This document shows, piece after piece, positions 42,144 through 50,618 of a stretch of 64,000 bases of DNA. The DNA comes from Stutzerimonas stutzeri (GTDB lineage: Bacteria > Pseudomonadota > Gammaproteobacteria > Pseudomonadales > Pseudomonadaceae). The stretch spans positions 2,992,001 through 3,056,000 of the forward strand of contig NZ_CP046902.1 of the NCBI RefSeq assembly GCF_009789555.1, in the 5' to 3' direction. The position numbers were made by a program, and so were the translations under genes. The notes below the pieces were generated by a model that was not told the origin of the DNA, made no database searches, and saw only the letters and a program-made list of their open reading frames with translations. Position 1 is the stretch's first letter. The number at the start of each line of letters is the position of its first letter.

Positions 42144-42944
42144 ATGCCACACGCAGCTCACGCCATGGATTTCATTTTCCAGACCAAGCTCGGCACCTAC
42201 CCACTGGCGGTACAGTGCGAAATGCTCGCCGAACTTGGGTACCAGGGCATGACCGTTTCGTCCTGGAGCCCGGAGCTCAAAGAGCTGCCCAAAGTTAAAT
42301 CAGATTGGGGGCTCGATGTCGGCGGCATTTATGCGATCTACCGCCAGGGACTGGAGGACTGGTTGATCACCCTGTTCGAGTCCATCGAAGGCTGCAGCAC
42401 GATCGAACTGGCCCTGCATTCGGGCGACAAGGTTCAGCAACAGGATGTCCGAATGCTCGAGCGCTTGCTTCCGATCTGCGAGCGTCGCGACCTGCAAATC
42501 GCGCTGTACCCCCATATCCGCTACGGCATGCAGACTACTACCGAAGCGGTGCAGCTGTGCGAGCTCTTCAACCACCCGCGCCTGGGCATTGTGTTCAATG
42601 GCTATCACTGGTTCGCCAACCAGGAAGGCGAGCTGGAGCAGCGTCTGGACGCACTTTGGCCCTGGCTTAAACGGGTAAACATCGCCGGCTGCCGGCTCTC
42701 GCCGTTGGGCTGGGGTGGCGCGGCGACCATCGAGCCGCTTGATGAGGGTGAAATGGACAACTTCGTGTTGATGGGCGCGCTCGAACGTCGCGGCTATACA
42801 GGGCATGTAGGTTTCCTCGGCTGGGAAAGCATGGGCGGCGATGTGCATGGCAATCTCCATCGCTCGCTCACCGCCTTCCGTTCCATGGAGCAGCGCCTGG
42901 TGCGCAATCCTCATTGGGCGCTAATGACGGATTTCCCCCGTTGA
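42144..42944 (+). CDS. Sugar phosphate isomerase/epimerase-like TIM-barrel protein, paralog 1
   Basis: 266-residue protein of the xylose-isomerase-like (AP endonuclease 2) TIM-barrel superfamily. Residues include TIELALHSGDK, QIALYPHIRYGMQTT, LGIVFNGYHWFANQEGELEQRL and RLSPLGWGGAATIEPLDEGEMDNF. The metal-site segment usually reading DxxH appears as FNGYHW, so the metal set may be altered. The start has GGAG 8 bases upstream and follows the luciferase-like gene stop by one base. The next gene encodes a clear paralog that shares the YHW, LSPLGWG and GELDNF-type motifs. Likely acts on a small hydroxylated or keto acid; the reaction is unknown. Confidence 0.8.
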   Translation: MPHAAHAMDFIFQTKLGTYPLAVQCEMLAELGYQGMTVSSWSPELKELPKVKSDWGLDVGGIYAIYRQGLEDWLITLFESIEGCSTIELALHSGDKVQQQDVRMLERLLPICERRDLQIALYPHIRYGMQTTTEAVQLCELFNHPRLGIVFNGYHWFANQEGELEQRLDALWPWLKRVNIAGCRLSPLGWGGAATIEPLDEGEMDNFVLMGALERRGYTGHVGFLGWESMGGDVHGNLHRSLTAFRSMEQRLVRNPHWALMTDFPR

Positions 42945-42954
42945 AGCCGCAGTA

Positions 42955-43776
42955 ATGGATGAGCCGATGAGAAACCCAATCCATGCCCTGGACTCGTTCT
43001 TCTACACGTCCATGGGCGTCTATAGCTTCCAGGCCCAGTGCGAGATGGTCGCGGAGGTTGGCTACGACGCCATTACCGTTGCGGCCTGGGGCGGGCAACC
43101 GCTTACCGACCTATCGCAACTGAAGCACGTCAAAGCGAAACACGGCCTGGATATCGCTGCGCTGTACCTGGTGCTGCATGAAGGGCGCAACGATGATTTG
43201 GTTCGGCGGCTCGTCGCGTCGGTCGACGGCGTGGAGCTCATCGAGCTGGCGGTGCAAACCTCGGTCAACGGCGTGCCGGCGATTTTGAAGGTGATCGACA
43301 GCTTGTTGCCTATCGTCGAACGCCGCGGTCTGCGCTTGGCCCTCTATCCGCACCGCAACCACGTCACGCAAACCACCTCTCAGGTCGTGGAGCTGTGCAA
43401 CTACTACAGCCATCCGCAGCTGGGCGCAGTGTTCAACGGCTACCACTGGTACGCCAGCCAGGAAGGTGATTTGCAGGGCCGGCTGGATGCCATGCGTCCT
43501 TGGCTCATGCAGGTCACCACGTCGGGTTCGGCGCTCTCGCCGCTAGGTTGGGGCGACGTGGCCACCATGGAGCCGCCCGATCGGGGCGAGCTGGATAATT
43601 TCGCCCTGCTGAGCGCTTTGTCACGCATGGGCTACGCCGGACGAATCGGCGTGCTCGGCTGGGATTACGGCGGCGACGTTTACCTGAAATTGCAACGTTC
43701 CCTACAGGCCATGCGCGGTATCCAGCAGCGCCTGGAAACTCACCCAAGCTGGGCGAACCTCCCGCTTAACCGTTAA
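42955..43776 (+). CDS. Sugar phosphate isomerase/epimerase-like TIM-barrel protein, paralog 2
   Basis: 273 residues, 10 bases after paralog 1 and clearly its duplicate: SFFYTSMGVYSFQAQCEMVAEVGYD aligns with FQTKLGTYPLAVQCEMLAELGYQ, FNGYHWYASQEGDLQGRLDA with FNGYHWFANQEGELEQRLDA, and LSPLGWGDVATMEPPDRGELDNF with its counterpart. The two may form a heteromeric enzyme or act in succession. A second ATG at 42967, preceded by GGATGAG, is an alternative start. Both paralogs are kept intact, arguing that each has a function. Confidence 0.8.
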   Translation: MDEPMRNPIHALDSFFYTSMGVYSFQAQCEMVAEVGYDAITVAAWGGQPLTDLSQLKHVKAKHGLDIAALYLVLHEGRNDDLVRRLVASVDGVELIELAVQTSVNGVPAILKVIDSLLPIVERRGLRLALYPHRNHVTQTTSQVVELCNYYSHPQLGAVFNGYHWYASQEGDLQGRLDAMRPWLMQVTTSGSALSPLGWGDVATMEPPDRGELDNFALLSALSRMGYAGRIGVLGWDYGGDVYLKLQRSLQAMRGIQQRLETHPSWANLPLNR

Positions 43777-43832
43777 CCCTGCGCGCCGCTGCGGTTGACG
43801 CAGCGCTCGCGCTTTATCGAACTGGAGTTCCT

Positions 43833-44819
43833 ATGACTGCACTGTCCGTGCTTGATCTAATGATGATCGGCGAAGGCAAAAGCTTTGCCGATACCCTTGA
43901 TGGCGCTCGTCAACTGGCGCTCCATGTTGAACAGCATGGCTACAACCGCTACTGGATAGCCGAGCACCATGATCTGCCGGGCATCGGTTCGATGGCCACA
44001 CCGCTGATCATTCAACACCTGGCGGCGGCAACCAGCGCGCTGCGCGTAGGCGCTGGCGGCGTAATGCTGCCCAATCATTCACCACTGATCGTGGCCGAAC
44101 AGTTTGGCACCTTGCACACGTTATTCCCCGGCCGCATCGACCTTGGCGTCGGTCGTGCCCCAGGCAGTGGCGGGCCGACCGTACGCGCCATTCGCGGTAT
44201 CAGCCAGGAGCGGGACTTCCCTCAGGATGTACAGCGAGTACTTGATTACCTGGAGGACAACGGCAAGGAACCGGTACGCGCGCTGCCTGGCCAGCATGAT
44301 GTGCCGGTCTGGGTATTGGGCTCCAGCCTGCAAGGCGCCGATCTGGCTGCCCGAATGGGCCTGCCGTACGCCTTTGCCTCACACTTCGCCCCTCAGATGC
44401 TGATGCGCGCACTGGCGCATTACCGGGAAAATTTCCGCCCTTCCGTTTACCTGGACAAGCCCTACGCGATGGCAGGGGTCAACGTGATTGCGGCCGATAC
44501 CCGCGCCGAGGCGCATTACCTGGCCAGCTCCCATCAACAGTGGGTGGTTGAGCTTCACGCCGGTCGCCCAGCGCTTCTACCGGTTCCAGAGGAAGGTTAC
44601 CTGGCACAGATCACTCACAGGGATCGGCAGGGACTGGATCAGGCCATGGCGTATACCGCTATCGGTGACAAGCAGGAGGTGGGTGCGTGGCTGCGGGAGT
44701 TCATCTCCACCACTGGCGTGGACGAACTGATGATTGATGCGCGCATCTACGATCCGGTTGCGCGTTGCCGCTCCTATCAACTTGCCGCCGAATCGATAGA
44801 GGACCTGCTGACTCGCTGA
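43833..44819 (+). CDS. LLM-class flavin-dependent oxidoreductase (YhbW/MsnO8-like)
   Basis: 328-residue luciferase-like monooxygenase. Signatures are YNRYWIAEHHDLPGIGS, LRVGAGGVMLPNHSPLIVAEQFGTLHTLFPGRIDLGVGRAPGS and PVWVLGSSLQGADLAARMGLPYAFASHF, the standard 'alkanal monooxygenase-like' group that uses FMNH2 and oxygen. A GGAG box precedes the ATG. It is last of the four-gene operon with a strong hairpin behind it. It is a different subgroup from the enzyme at 41126, so two flavin oxygenase steps may bracket the two isomerase-like proteins. Confidence 0.88.
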   Translation: MTALSVLDLMMIGEGKSFADTLDGARQLALHVEQHGYNRYWIAEHHDLPGIGSMATPLIIQHLAAATSALRVGAGGVMLPNHSPLIVAEQFGTLHTLFPGRIDLGVGRAPGSGGPTVRAIRGISQERDFPQDVQRVLDYLEDNGKEPVRALPGQHDVPVWVLGSSLQGADLAARMGLPYAFASHFAPQMLMRALAHYRENFRPSVYLDKPYAMAGVNVIAADTRAEAHYLASSHQQWVVELHAGRPALLPVPEEGYLAQITHRDRQGLDQAMAYTAIGDKQEVGAWLREFISTTGVDELMIDARIYDPVARCRSYQLAAESIEDLLTR

Positions 44820-44824
44820 CAGCT

Positions 44825-44857
44825 CTGCGGAGGGCGCACTGAGGTCGCTCTCCGCAG
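44825..44857. terminator. Bidirectional terminator hairpin
   Basis: CTGCGGAGGGCG and CGCTCTCCGCAG pair over 12 bp (one G-T) around a 9-base loop, between the convergent stops of the luciferase-like gene (44819) and an SDR gene (44876). Confidence 0.6.
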
Positions 44858-44875
44858 CCAGCACGTGGCAATGCG

Positions 44876-45670
44876 TCAGAGGATATCGTCTACCACCCCT
44901 CCATCGACACGCAGCGCAGCGCCGCTGGTGGCTGAAGCTTGGGTGGAGCAGACATAAACCACCATGTTGGCGACTTCGTCTACGGTTGCCGCGCGCTGTA
45001 TCAACGAAGTCGGGCGGTGGCTCATCACGAACTCCGCCGCGACGGCCTCCAAAGTTTTTCCGGATCGGGCGCGCTCTTCCTCAAGCATGTCGGCCAGCCC
45101 GTCCGAGAGCGTGGGTCCTGGCAACACACTGTTGACCGTCACACCGCTACCCGCCACGCGCTTGGCCAAACCGCGAGACAACGACAATTGAGCAGTCTTC
45201 GATACGCCGTAATGAACCATATCGGCAGGCACATTGCGGGCTGACTCAGAGGAGATAAACACCACCCTGCCCCAACCCCGTTTGACCATAGCCGGCACCA
45301 GCGCGCGGCTGAGGCGCACGCCCGACATCACATTGGTCTGCCAGTAGTCATCCCAGCAATCGTCATCGGCCTCGAAGAAATCTGCCAAACCATAAATACC
45401 GGCGTTGTTGACCAAGATATCTACCGTTGGCAGCGCTGCGATGAGAGCGTCCGCGCCCTCGGCATTGCCAAGATCCGCAGCGATACCGCTGAGTTTTGCC
45501 TGTGGTGCAGCTTCGCGCAGGCGCGCCAAAGCTTTTTCCACTGAGCTGTCGCTACGGCCGTTGATGATGATCTCGGCGCCCGCCAGCGCCAGACCTTTCG
45601 CAATGGCAAAGCCAATGCCACCTGTAGAGGCGGTAATCAGTGCGGTCTTGCCAGAAAGATTGATGTGCAT
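44876..45670 (-). CDS. SDR family oxidoreductase
   Basis: 264-residue SDR. The nucleotide motif reads TASTGGIG at 13-20, with alanine in place of the first glycine, as in several divergent SDRs. Then INGRSDSSVEKAL (an arginine after the glycine, hinting at NADP(H)), NNAGIYGLADF, a catalytic serine in FISSESARNVPADM, and HYGVSKTAQLSLSRGLAKRV. A GGGAG box is present. It is followed downstream only by the hairpin, and preceded by an antibiotic biosynthesis monooxygenase-type gene in the same orientation 94 bases upstream, so the pair may be co-transcribed. Substrate unknown. Confidence 0.88.
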   Translation of the reverse strand: MHINLSGKTALITASTGGIGFAIAKGLALAGAEIIINGRSDSSVEKALARLREAAPQAKLSGIAADLGNAEGADALIAALPTVDILVNNAGIYGLADFFEADDDCWDDYWQTNVMSGVRLSRALVPAMVKRGWGRVVFISSESARNVPADMVHYGVSKTAQLSLSRGLAKRVAGSGVTVNSVLPGPTLSDGLADMLEEERARSGKTLEAVAAEFVMSHRPTSLIQRAATVDEVANMVVYVCSTQASATSGAALRVDGGVVDDIL

Positions 45671-45764
45671 ACTCGCTCCCTATAACGCCGGCTCTCGCCG
45701 GGTAGGTCGATTTGGCCTATCTATAAATTTGAAGCCCCAGCCACTGGCTATGGGAAACACGGCC

Positions 45765-46121
45765 TCAGCTACGGGTAAAGCCATCGAATGAATTCATGTA
45801 GACCGCTCCGAAAGCGTCCAGGTGCTTACGGGTAGGCTCGTCCGGAGTGCCATAAACCAGAAGGCTGGTGATCGTTACTAGCTCGAGAAACTTCTCGCCG
45901 AAAGGTGCGAAGGTCTCTTCGATATGGCTTACAACCGCGTCCGCTCGGTAACGCTCGATGATGTGCACAACTGTGTGGTCGTCATTGACGCTGTACTCGT
46001 ACATTAGGGTGCCAGGCTCTTTGCTCGTCGCTGCGACGATTTTAGTAACCAGCTGCTTGAACTCTTGGAATTTCTCGGGTGCCAGGCTGAGGGTAAAAAT
46101 GTTGATGACTTCGTCTTTCAT
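45765..46121 (-). CDS. Antibiotic biosynthesis monooxygenase (ABM) domain protein
   Basis: 118-residue dimeric ferredoxin-like fold protein. It opens with VINIFTLSLAPEKFQEFKQLVTKIVAATSKEPGTLMYEYSVNDD, the classic ABM arrangement of beta strand, helix and the EPGTLMYE turn, and continues HTVVHIIERYRADAVVSHI. Members are cofactor-less quinone/anthrone oxygenases, YgiN-type quinol monooxygenases or heme-degrading enzymes. A GAGGA box precedes the ATG. It is divergent from a LysR gene (46272) that may regulate it. It carries a C-terminal extension of about 25 residues beyond the core. Confidence 0.85.
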   Translation of the reverse strand: MKDEVINIFTLSLAPEKFQEFKQLVTKIVAATSKEPGTLMYEYSVNDDHTVVHIIERYRADAVVSHIEETFAPFGEKFLELVTITSLLVYGTPDEPTRKHLDAFGAVYMNSFDGFTRS

Positions 46122-46271
46122 GGTCTGTCCTCACGTCGTTAAAAAAGCTGACGCTACGCTTGGAATACGAGAGCGCCGCTAGGTTGGACATCATGCTAAG
46201 GTAGAGCCCCACGTCGATAAACAGCCTGCAAATCACATATAGGTAGCATTTCAAGCTACCAGGAAATTGCA

Positions 46272-47180
46272 ATGACCTCAGAAGACTCGTTCAGCGGCAT
46301 CCACATTTTCCTAGCTACTGCTCGTTCTGCGACGTTCACCGAGGCAGCCGAGCGTCTGGGCCTCTCCAAGTCCGCGGTGGGAAAGGCGATCGCCCGCTTG
46401 GAGGCGAGAGTGGGTGCTAGCTTGTTTTATCGGTCGACGAGACGACTCTCCCTCTCCCCCGACGGCGAAGCCTACTTCACGGTATGGTCCGCGGCGCTGG
46501 AGGAGATCAAGGCCACCGAGAGCAACCTCGGCAACAGGCTCGGCGTACCGGCCGGGCGTCTGCGCGTGGATTTACCGGTTGCCTTCGGTAAGCAGGTGGT
46601 ATTGCCGGTTCTGCTGGAGATGAGCAAGCGCTTCCCGCAATTGCAGCTGACTCTGACCTTCAGCGACCAACTGGTGGACTTGACCGACGAAGGCATCGAT
46701 CTAGCCATTCGCTTTGGCAGCGTCGACAGCGTTCCTGGATTAGTCGCCAGACGGCTTACCGCACACCGGTGGGTGACCTGTGCATCGCCGGGCTACCTCG
46801 AAGAAAATGGCACGCCGTTGACATTGGAAGACATGGCTGAGCATCGCGCTATCGTAGGGTATCGCCGCGGAAGTCTGATGCCGTGGAAAATGAGTCGTGG
46901 GGGGCAGGCGGTGAAGTTCTCGCCCCCACCGACATACCAGTTTGACGATGCGGAAGCCATGATCGAGGCTACTCGAGCGGGCCTCGGGATCTGCCAGATG
47001 CCGTTATGCCTGTTTGAAAAAGATATCGAAGCGCGCGCAGTTTTGCCGCTGCTCGAATCGTTCGAGCCTACCCCCGTAGAGGTCCATGCCTTGTGGTCGA
47101 AAAGTAATCACCTGCGGCCAAAAATCCGTTATCTGGTTGATGAGCTGCTGAAACTACATGGCCACACTTACTCGCCATAG
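46272..47180 (+). CDS. LysR-family transcriptional regulator
   Basis: 302 residues with the N-terminal DNA-binding domain FSGIHIFLATARSATFTEAAERLGLSKSAVGKAIARLEARVGASLFYRSTRRL, and an effector domain from about residue 90 (GRLRVDLPVAFGKQVVLPVLLEM), then LAIRFGSVDSVPGLVARRL and ATRAGLGICQMPLCLFEKDI. It resembles the LysR at 40092 in subfamily. An AGGAA box precedes the ATG. It is divergent from the ABM/SDR pair across 150 bases and is the likely regulator of that pair. Confidence 0.9.
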   Translation: MTSEDSFSGIHIFLATARSATFTEAAERLGLSKSAVGKAIARLEARVGASLFYRSTRRLSLSPDGEAYFTVWSAALEEIKATESNLGNRLGVPAGRLRVDLPVAFGKQVVLPVLLEMSKRFPQLQLTLTFSDQLVDLTDEGIDLAIRFGSVDSVPGLVARRLTAHRWVTCASPGYLEENGTPLTLEDMAEHRAIVGYRRGSLMPWKMSRGGQAVKFSPPPTYQFDDAEAMIEATRAGLGICQMPLCLFEKDIEARAVLPLLESFEPTPVEVHALWSKSNHLRPKIRYLVDELLKLHGHTYSP

Positions 47181-47234
47181 CCGCGCTCAACCGATAAAAA
47201 CGGGCTGGTTTTAACCGATGCCGGCGGGCTATCC

Positions 47235-48629
47235 CTATGAGTCCCGGCGCACTGCCTGCTCAGCATCCAGAGCAGCCACTGGATGACGGGTCAGCAATAA
47301 AATAGCGCCTATGCACACCACCAGCGTCAGCGCTGAAAGCAGCATTGCGTTCGACATGCCTTTAGCGAAGCTCTCAGCGTCGGTAGTGGCAATCATAGTG
47401 CCGAATACCGCCACTCCAATGACCCCGCCGAGTTGCCTGGCAGAAGCCATTAGACCGGACGCAATCCCCGCATCGTGCCTAGTGACCGCAGCCAACATCG
47501 AGTTTGTGATAGACGGGACTGAGCATGCGCTGCCTATTCCGACCAGCATCAGCGCGCCGTTGAGTATCCAAAACGACGGTTGTGTACCGATCTGCGAGAG
47601 CGCGAGGAAGCCAATGACCTGAATAATGAAACCGGTGATGATGATGCGCCGCGCGCTGATTGTCCGAGCAATCCGCGACGACATCAGGGTCGACAGCGTC
47701 AGCACCGCGGTCAAAGGAACGAACGACAATCCGGTTTTGAAGGCATCGTAGTGAAGTATCGTTTGGAAATAGATACTGAAAACGAACACCGTGCCGTAGA
47801 ACGTCAGATTGATCACCGCTCCGGCCAACGACATGCTCACCAATACTCTGTTTTTGGCGAGGTGCGCGGGCAGCATTGGCGCTTTTACGTGTCGCTCAAC
47901 AAGCACGAACACCAGCAGGAAAAACGCTGCGCCTACTAGCGACGATAAGGTTAGCGCCGTCCAGCCTTGGCCACTGGATTCGGTTAATGCGTAGGTCAGG
48001 GCTGCCAGGCTTACTGCGATGCTCACCTGGCCGCCTGCATCAACTTTTTTGTCCATACGAGGCGATGCAGGTGCATAGCGGCTAATCAGGACAATTGCCA
48101 AAATCCCTATGGGCACATTGATCAAAAAAACGCTGCGCCAACCTAGAAAATCGATCAGCAGGCCACCGATTACTGGACCAGCTGCTAAGGCGATCCCCCC
48201 GCAAGCGCCCCACAGGGCAACCGCTGATCTTCGATGGTCAGGATTAGCGAAGGACAAGCGAATGAGCGTGAGCGAGGTTGGAACCAGGAAGGCGGCCCCC
48301 ACCCCCTGCAGCATTCTCATGGCGACGAGCATCGTCATGCTATCGGATAGGCCGCAACCGATAGACCCCAGGGTGAACGTTGCAAAGCCTGCGGTGAAAG
48401 TGGATTTGGCTCCCCATTTATCACCGCAAGCGCCGCCAAGAATAAGCAGAGCGGAAAAGATCAACGCATAGCTATTGATGACCCACTGCAATCCGGTGAG
48501 GTCAGTACCGAACGCCTCTTTAAGGGCGCCCAACCCCACATTCACTACGCTGACATCAAGCTGAACCACAAGAAAGCCAAGGCAACAGGCGACCAGAATT
48601 GGTGTCAGTGACGAGCTTCTTAATGGCAT
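47235..48629 (-). CDS. MFS transporter, DHA2/EmrB-QacA drug efflux type
   Basis: 464-residue, 14-helix proton-driven exporter. Motifs include FLVVQLDVSVVNVGLGALKEAFGTDLTGLQWVINSYAL (the DHA2 first helix with LDxSVVNVAL-like text), LILGGACGDKWGAKSTF, the motif C region GGIALAAGPVIGGLLIDFLGWRSVFLINVPIG, and a C-terminal GGVIGVAVFGTMIA. The ATG at 48629 is preferred over a TTG at 48662; neither has a strong ribosome site. It is divergent from the dioxygenase at 48995 across a 365-base spacer with a candidate operator. Probably exports toxic aromatics or quinones. Confidence 0.88.
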   Translation of the reverse strand: MPLRSSSLTPILVACCLGFLVVQLDVSVVNVGLGALKEAFGTDLTGLQWVINSYALIFSALLILGGACGDKWGAKSTFTAGFATFTLGSIGCGLSDSMTMLVAMRMLQGVGAAFLVPTSLTLIRLSFANPDHRRSAVALWGACGGIALAAGPVIGGLLIDFLGWRSVFLINVPIGILAIVLISRYAPASPRMDKKVDAGGQVSIAVSLAALTYALTESSGQGWTALTLSSLVGAAFFLLVFVLVERHVKAPMLPAHLAKNRVLVSMSLAGAVINLTFYGTVFVFSIYFQTILHYDAFKTGLSFVPLTAVLTLSTLMSSRIARTISARRIIITGFIIQVIGFLALSQIGTQPSFWILNGALMLVGIGSACSVPSITNSMLAAVTRHDAGIASGLMASARQLGGVIGVAVFGTMIATTDAESFAKGMSNAMLLSALTLVVCIGAILLLTRHPVAALDAEQAVRRDS

Positions 48630-48994
48630 GGGGCTATCTACTGGAGCGGCAAAGGACCCCAAACGAGGGGTGCGGGGAAGCAGGCGTACACCATGCTAAC
48701 CAAGTAGAACCAAGCGAAAAACGCACCTGGGTTCTCCAGTAGGTAGAAATCAGCGCTACGGTCACCGCAGTCATGCCGCATATAAGGCTCGAATTCTAAA
48801 CTGCCTGCATAAGCCAGGCATTACGGCAGACATCTTCAATGTTCCAATTCTAGGAACAGTTTGTTGAGTTACGGCGACTTTATCTCTTCGCTCGGCTCTA
48901 TAGACTTTCGTCCATCCCGAGCCGGACCAGCACGACATAGGTAAGTACCAAATCCTCTGCTGCTGCGGCCTCTCATCTCATCAGGACTACAAAT
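48630..48994. promoter_or_regulatory. Divergent promoter region with inverted repeat
   Basis: Spacer between the exporter and dioxygenase genes. It contains TGTTCC-aattcta-GGAACA at 48840-48858 (6-bp perfect arms) and a small hairpin GCCTG-cataag-CAGGC-like repeat just before it. No open frame of interest. The repeat is a candidate regulator site about 140 bases before the dioxygenase. Confidence 0.45.
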
Positions 48995-49819
48995 ATGAGC
49001 CAGGCGTACCCAGTGCTATTCGTTTCCCACGGCGCCCCGACCTTTGCTATTGAACCCGGCAAGGCCGGCGCGCGCTTGACTGAGGTTGGACGAGCGTTGC
49101 CACGCCCTACCGCAATTGTGATCGTCTCCCCTCATTGGATGACACGCGGCGGCGTACGTGTTGGCAGCAGCCAGACTCCTGGAACTATTCATGACTTCGG
49201 TGGGTTCCCTGAGGCGCTTTATCGCCTGCATTACCCGGCCCCCGGCAATCCCGCGTTGGCCGAGCAGATAAATAGTCTGCTAAACAGCGCGGGAATTTCA
49301 GCGAGCACCGAGTCAAACCGGGGCTTGGATCATGGTGCCTGGGTACCCCTGCTGTACTTGATGCCGGACGCTGATATCCCGGTGGTTCAGGTTTCCATGC
49401 CCTATCCGCTCACTCCTGTTGACGCTTGGCAACTTGGCCAGGCGCTCAAGCCGTTGCGTGAACAGGGAATCTTGATCATTGGTTCTGGAAGCCTGACGCA
49501 TAACCTTTATGAGTTCCGCGGTTACGACGGTGATCCGGCCGAATATGTGAAGAATTTTGCCGACTGGTTCAGTCAGGCATTGCGCGCCGCTGATATGCCA
49601 GCGCTCTTCGACTACCGTCGAAACGCACCTGACGCCGAGCGTGCACACCCAAGTGACGAGCATTTGATGCCGCTATTCCTGGCGCTTGGCGCCGCCGGCG
49701 AGCACTACGAAATGGAGGTACTGGAAGGCGGAATCGCCCACGGTGTACTCGCAATGGACAGCTACTTGTTCCGCACCCCATCCACGGTATCTCTCACCCA
49801 GGAAGGCACTCAGGTATGA
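48995..49819 (+). CDS. DODA-type extradiol ring-cleavage dioxygenase (LigB/YgiD family)
   Basis: 274-residue metal-dependent dioxygenase. The zinc/iron ligands of the family appear as H12 in FVSHGAPT, H47 in SPHW and the histidine of GGIAHGVLAMDSYLF near the C terminus, with further histidines in GLDHGAWVPL and GSLTHNLYEF. YgiD opens the ring of L-DOPA. Proteobacterial relatives are annotated as 4,5-DOPA dioxygenase or act on other catechols. An AGGA box precedes the start. Its stop overlaps the start of a carboxylesterase-like hydrolase (ATGA), and an efflux pump is encoded divergently, together resembling a catechol/quinone detoxification unit. Confidence 0.9.
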   Translation: MSQAYPVLFVSHGAPTFAIEPGKAGARLTEVGRALPRPTAIVIVSPHWMTRGGVRVGSSQTPGTIHDFGGFPEALYRLHYPAPGNPALAEQINSLLNSAGISASTESNRGLDHGAWVPLLYLMPDADIPVVQVSMPYPLTPVDAWQLGQALKPLREQGILIIGSGSLTHNLYEFRGYDGDPAEYVKNFADWFSQALRAADMPALFDYRRNAPDAERAHPSDEHLMPLFLALGAAGEHYEMEVLEGGIAHGVLAMDSYLFRTPSTVSLTQEGTQV

Positions 49820-50487
49820 GTAACCCATTGGCGATGCCAGAGCTTCAAGAAGAGCCGCAATCCGGTCTTTTGTTTCGCCGCTTGATCGGGACGACCACAC
49901 CTCGCGCGCGTTTGCTGCTGTTGCACGGTGTCGGCGGTAATGAAACCAACCTCGCCGGCCTTTCCAACTCCATCCCCGACGACGTCGAAGTCCTGCTGGT
50001 ACGTAGCCGACTGCAGATCGCGGCTGAAGGATTCGCTTGGTTTCAAGTAAGTTTCGCCAGCACCGGCCCGGTTATCAACGAAGAGCAAGCCGAAGCCAGT
50101 CGCCAATGCCTGGTGAATTTTATAGAAGCGCTACCTAAGCTGCCCACCGTGATCGCTGGCTTTAGCCAGGGCGGCATTCTCAGTTCCAGTGTAGGGCTCA
50201 GTGCCCCGCATTGCGTGGCTGGCTTTGGCTTGCTCAGCGGCCGGATTCTGCCGGAGCTGAAGCCCTATATTGCGAGTTCGCAGGCGTTGCGTTCTCTGTC
50301 GGCGTTTGTCGCCCATGGCCGTGCAGACAATAAACTCCCCGTATCTTGGGCAGAGAAAGCTGATTCTTGGTTGACCCAACTGGACGTACGGCACGAAACG
50401 CACCTGTATGACATGGGCCATGAGATAACAGCCGAAGAAGTGACTGATTTTGTCCGATGGTTGGAGTCTGTGTTGACTCCCGCCTGA
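49816..50487 (+). CDS. Alpha/beta hydrolase, carboxylesterase/phospholipase type
   Basis: 223-residue serine hydrolase. The oxyanion strand is LLLLHGVGGNETNL, the nucleophile elbow GFSQGG is near residues 114-119, the acid is in AHGRADNKLPV and the histidine in DMGHEIT. These are the marks of the YpfH/EstB-like carboxylesterase group. The start overlaps the dioxygenase stop by 4 bases, implying stoichiometric translation. It may hydrolyse the ring-cleavage product or a related ester, but these hydrolases are promiscuous. Confidence 0.9.
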   Translation: MSNPLAMPELQEEPQSGLLFRRLIGTTTPRARLLLLHGVGGNETNLAGLSNSIPDDVEVLLVRSRLQIAAEGFAWFQVSFASTGPVINEEQAEASRQCLVNFIEALPKLPTVIAGFSQGGILSSSVGLSAPHCVAGFGLLSGRILPELKPYIASSQALRSLSAFVAHGRADNKLPVSWAEKADSWLTQLDVRHETHLYDMGHEITAEEVTDFVRWLESVLTPA

Positions 50488-50618
50488 CGTGGCGAGTGGC
50501 CAACCGTGGCAAGGGTCGCATGAGGTTCGAGCCTTTGTCAGTCTCGTGGCCCTAGTGGCCGCAGCTTCCACATGTGGCGCGTATGTTCTGCGGCGAGAGG
50601 CCGTGGCAGCAATACCAG

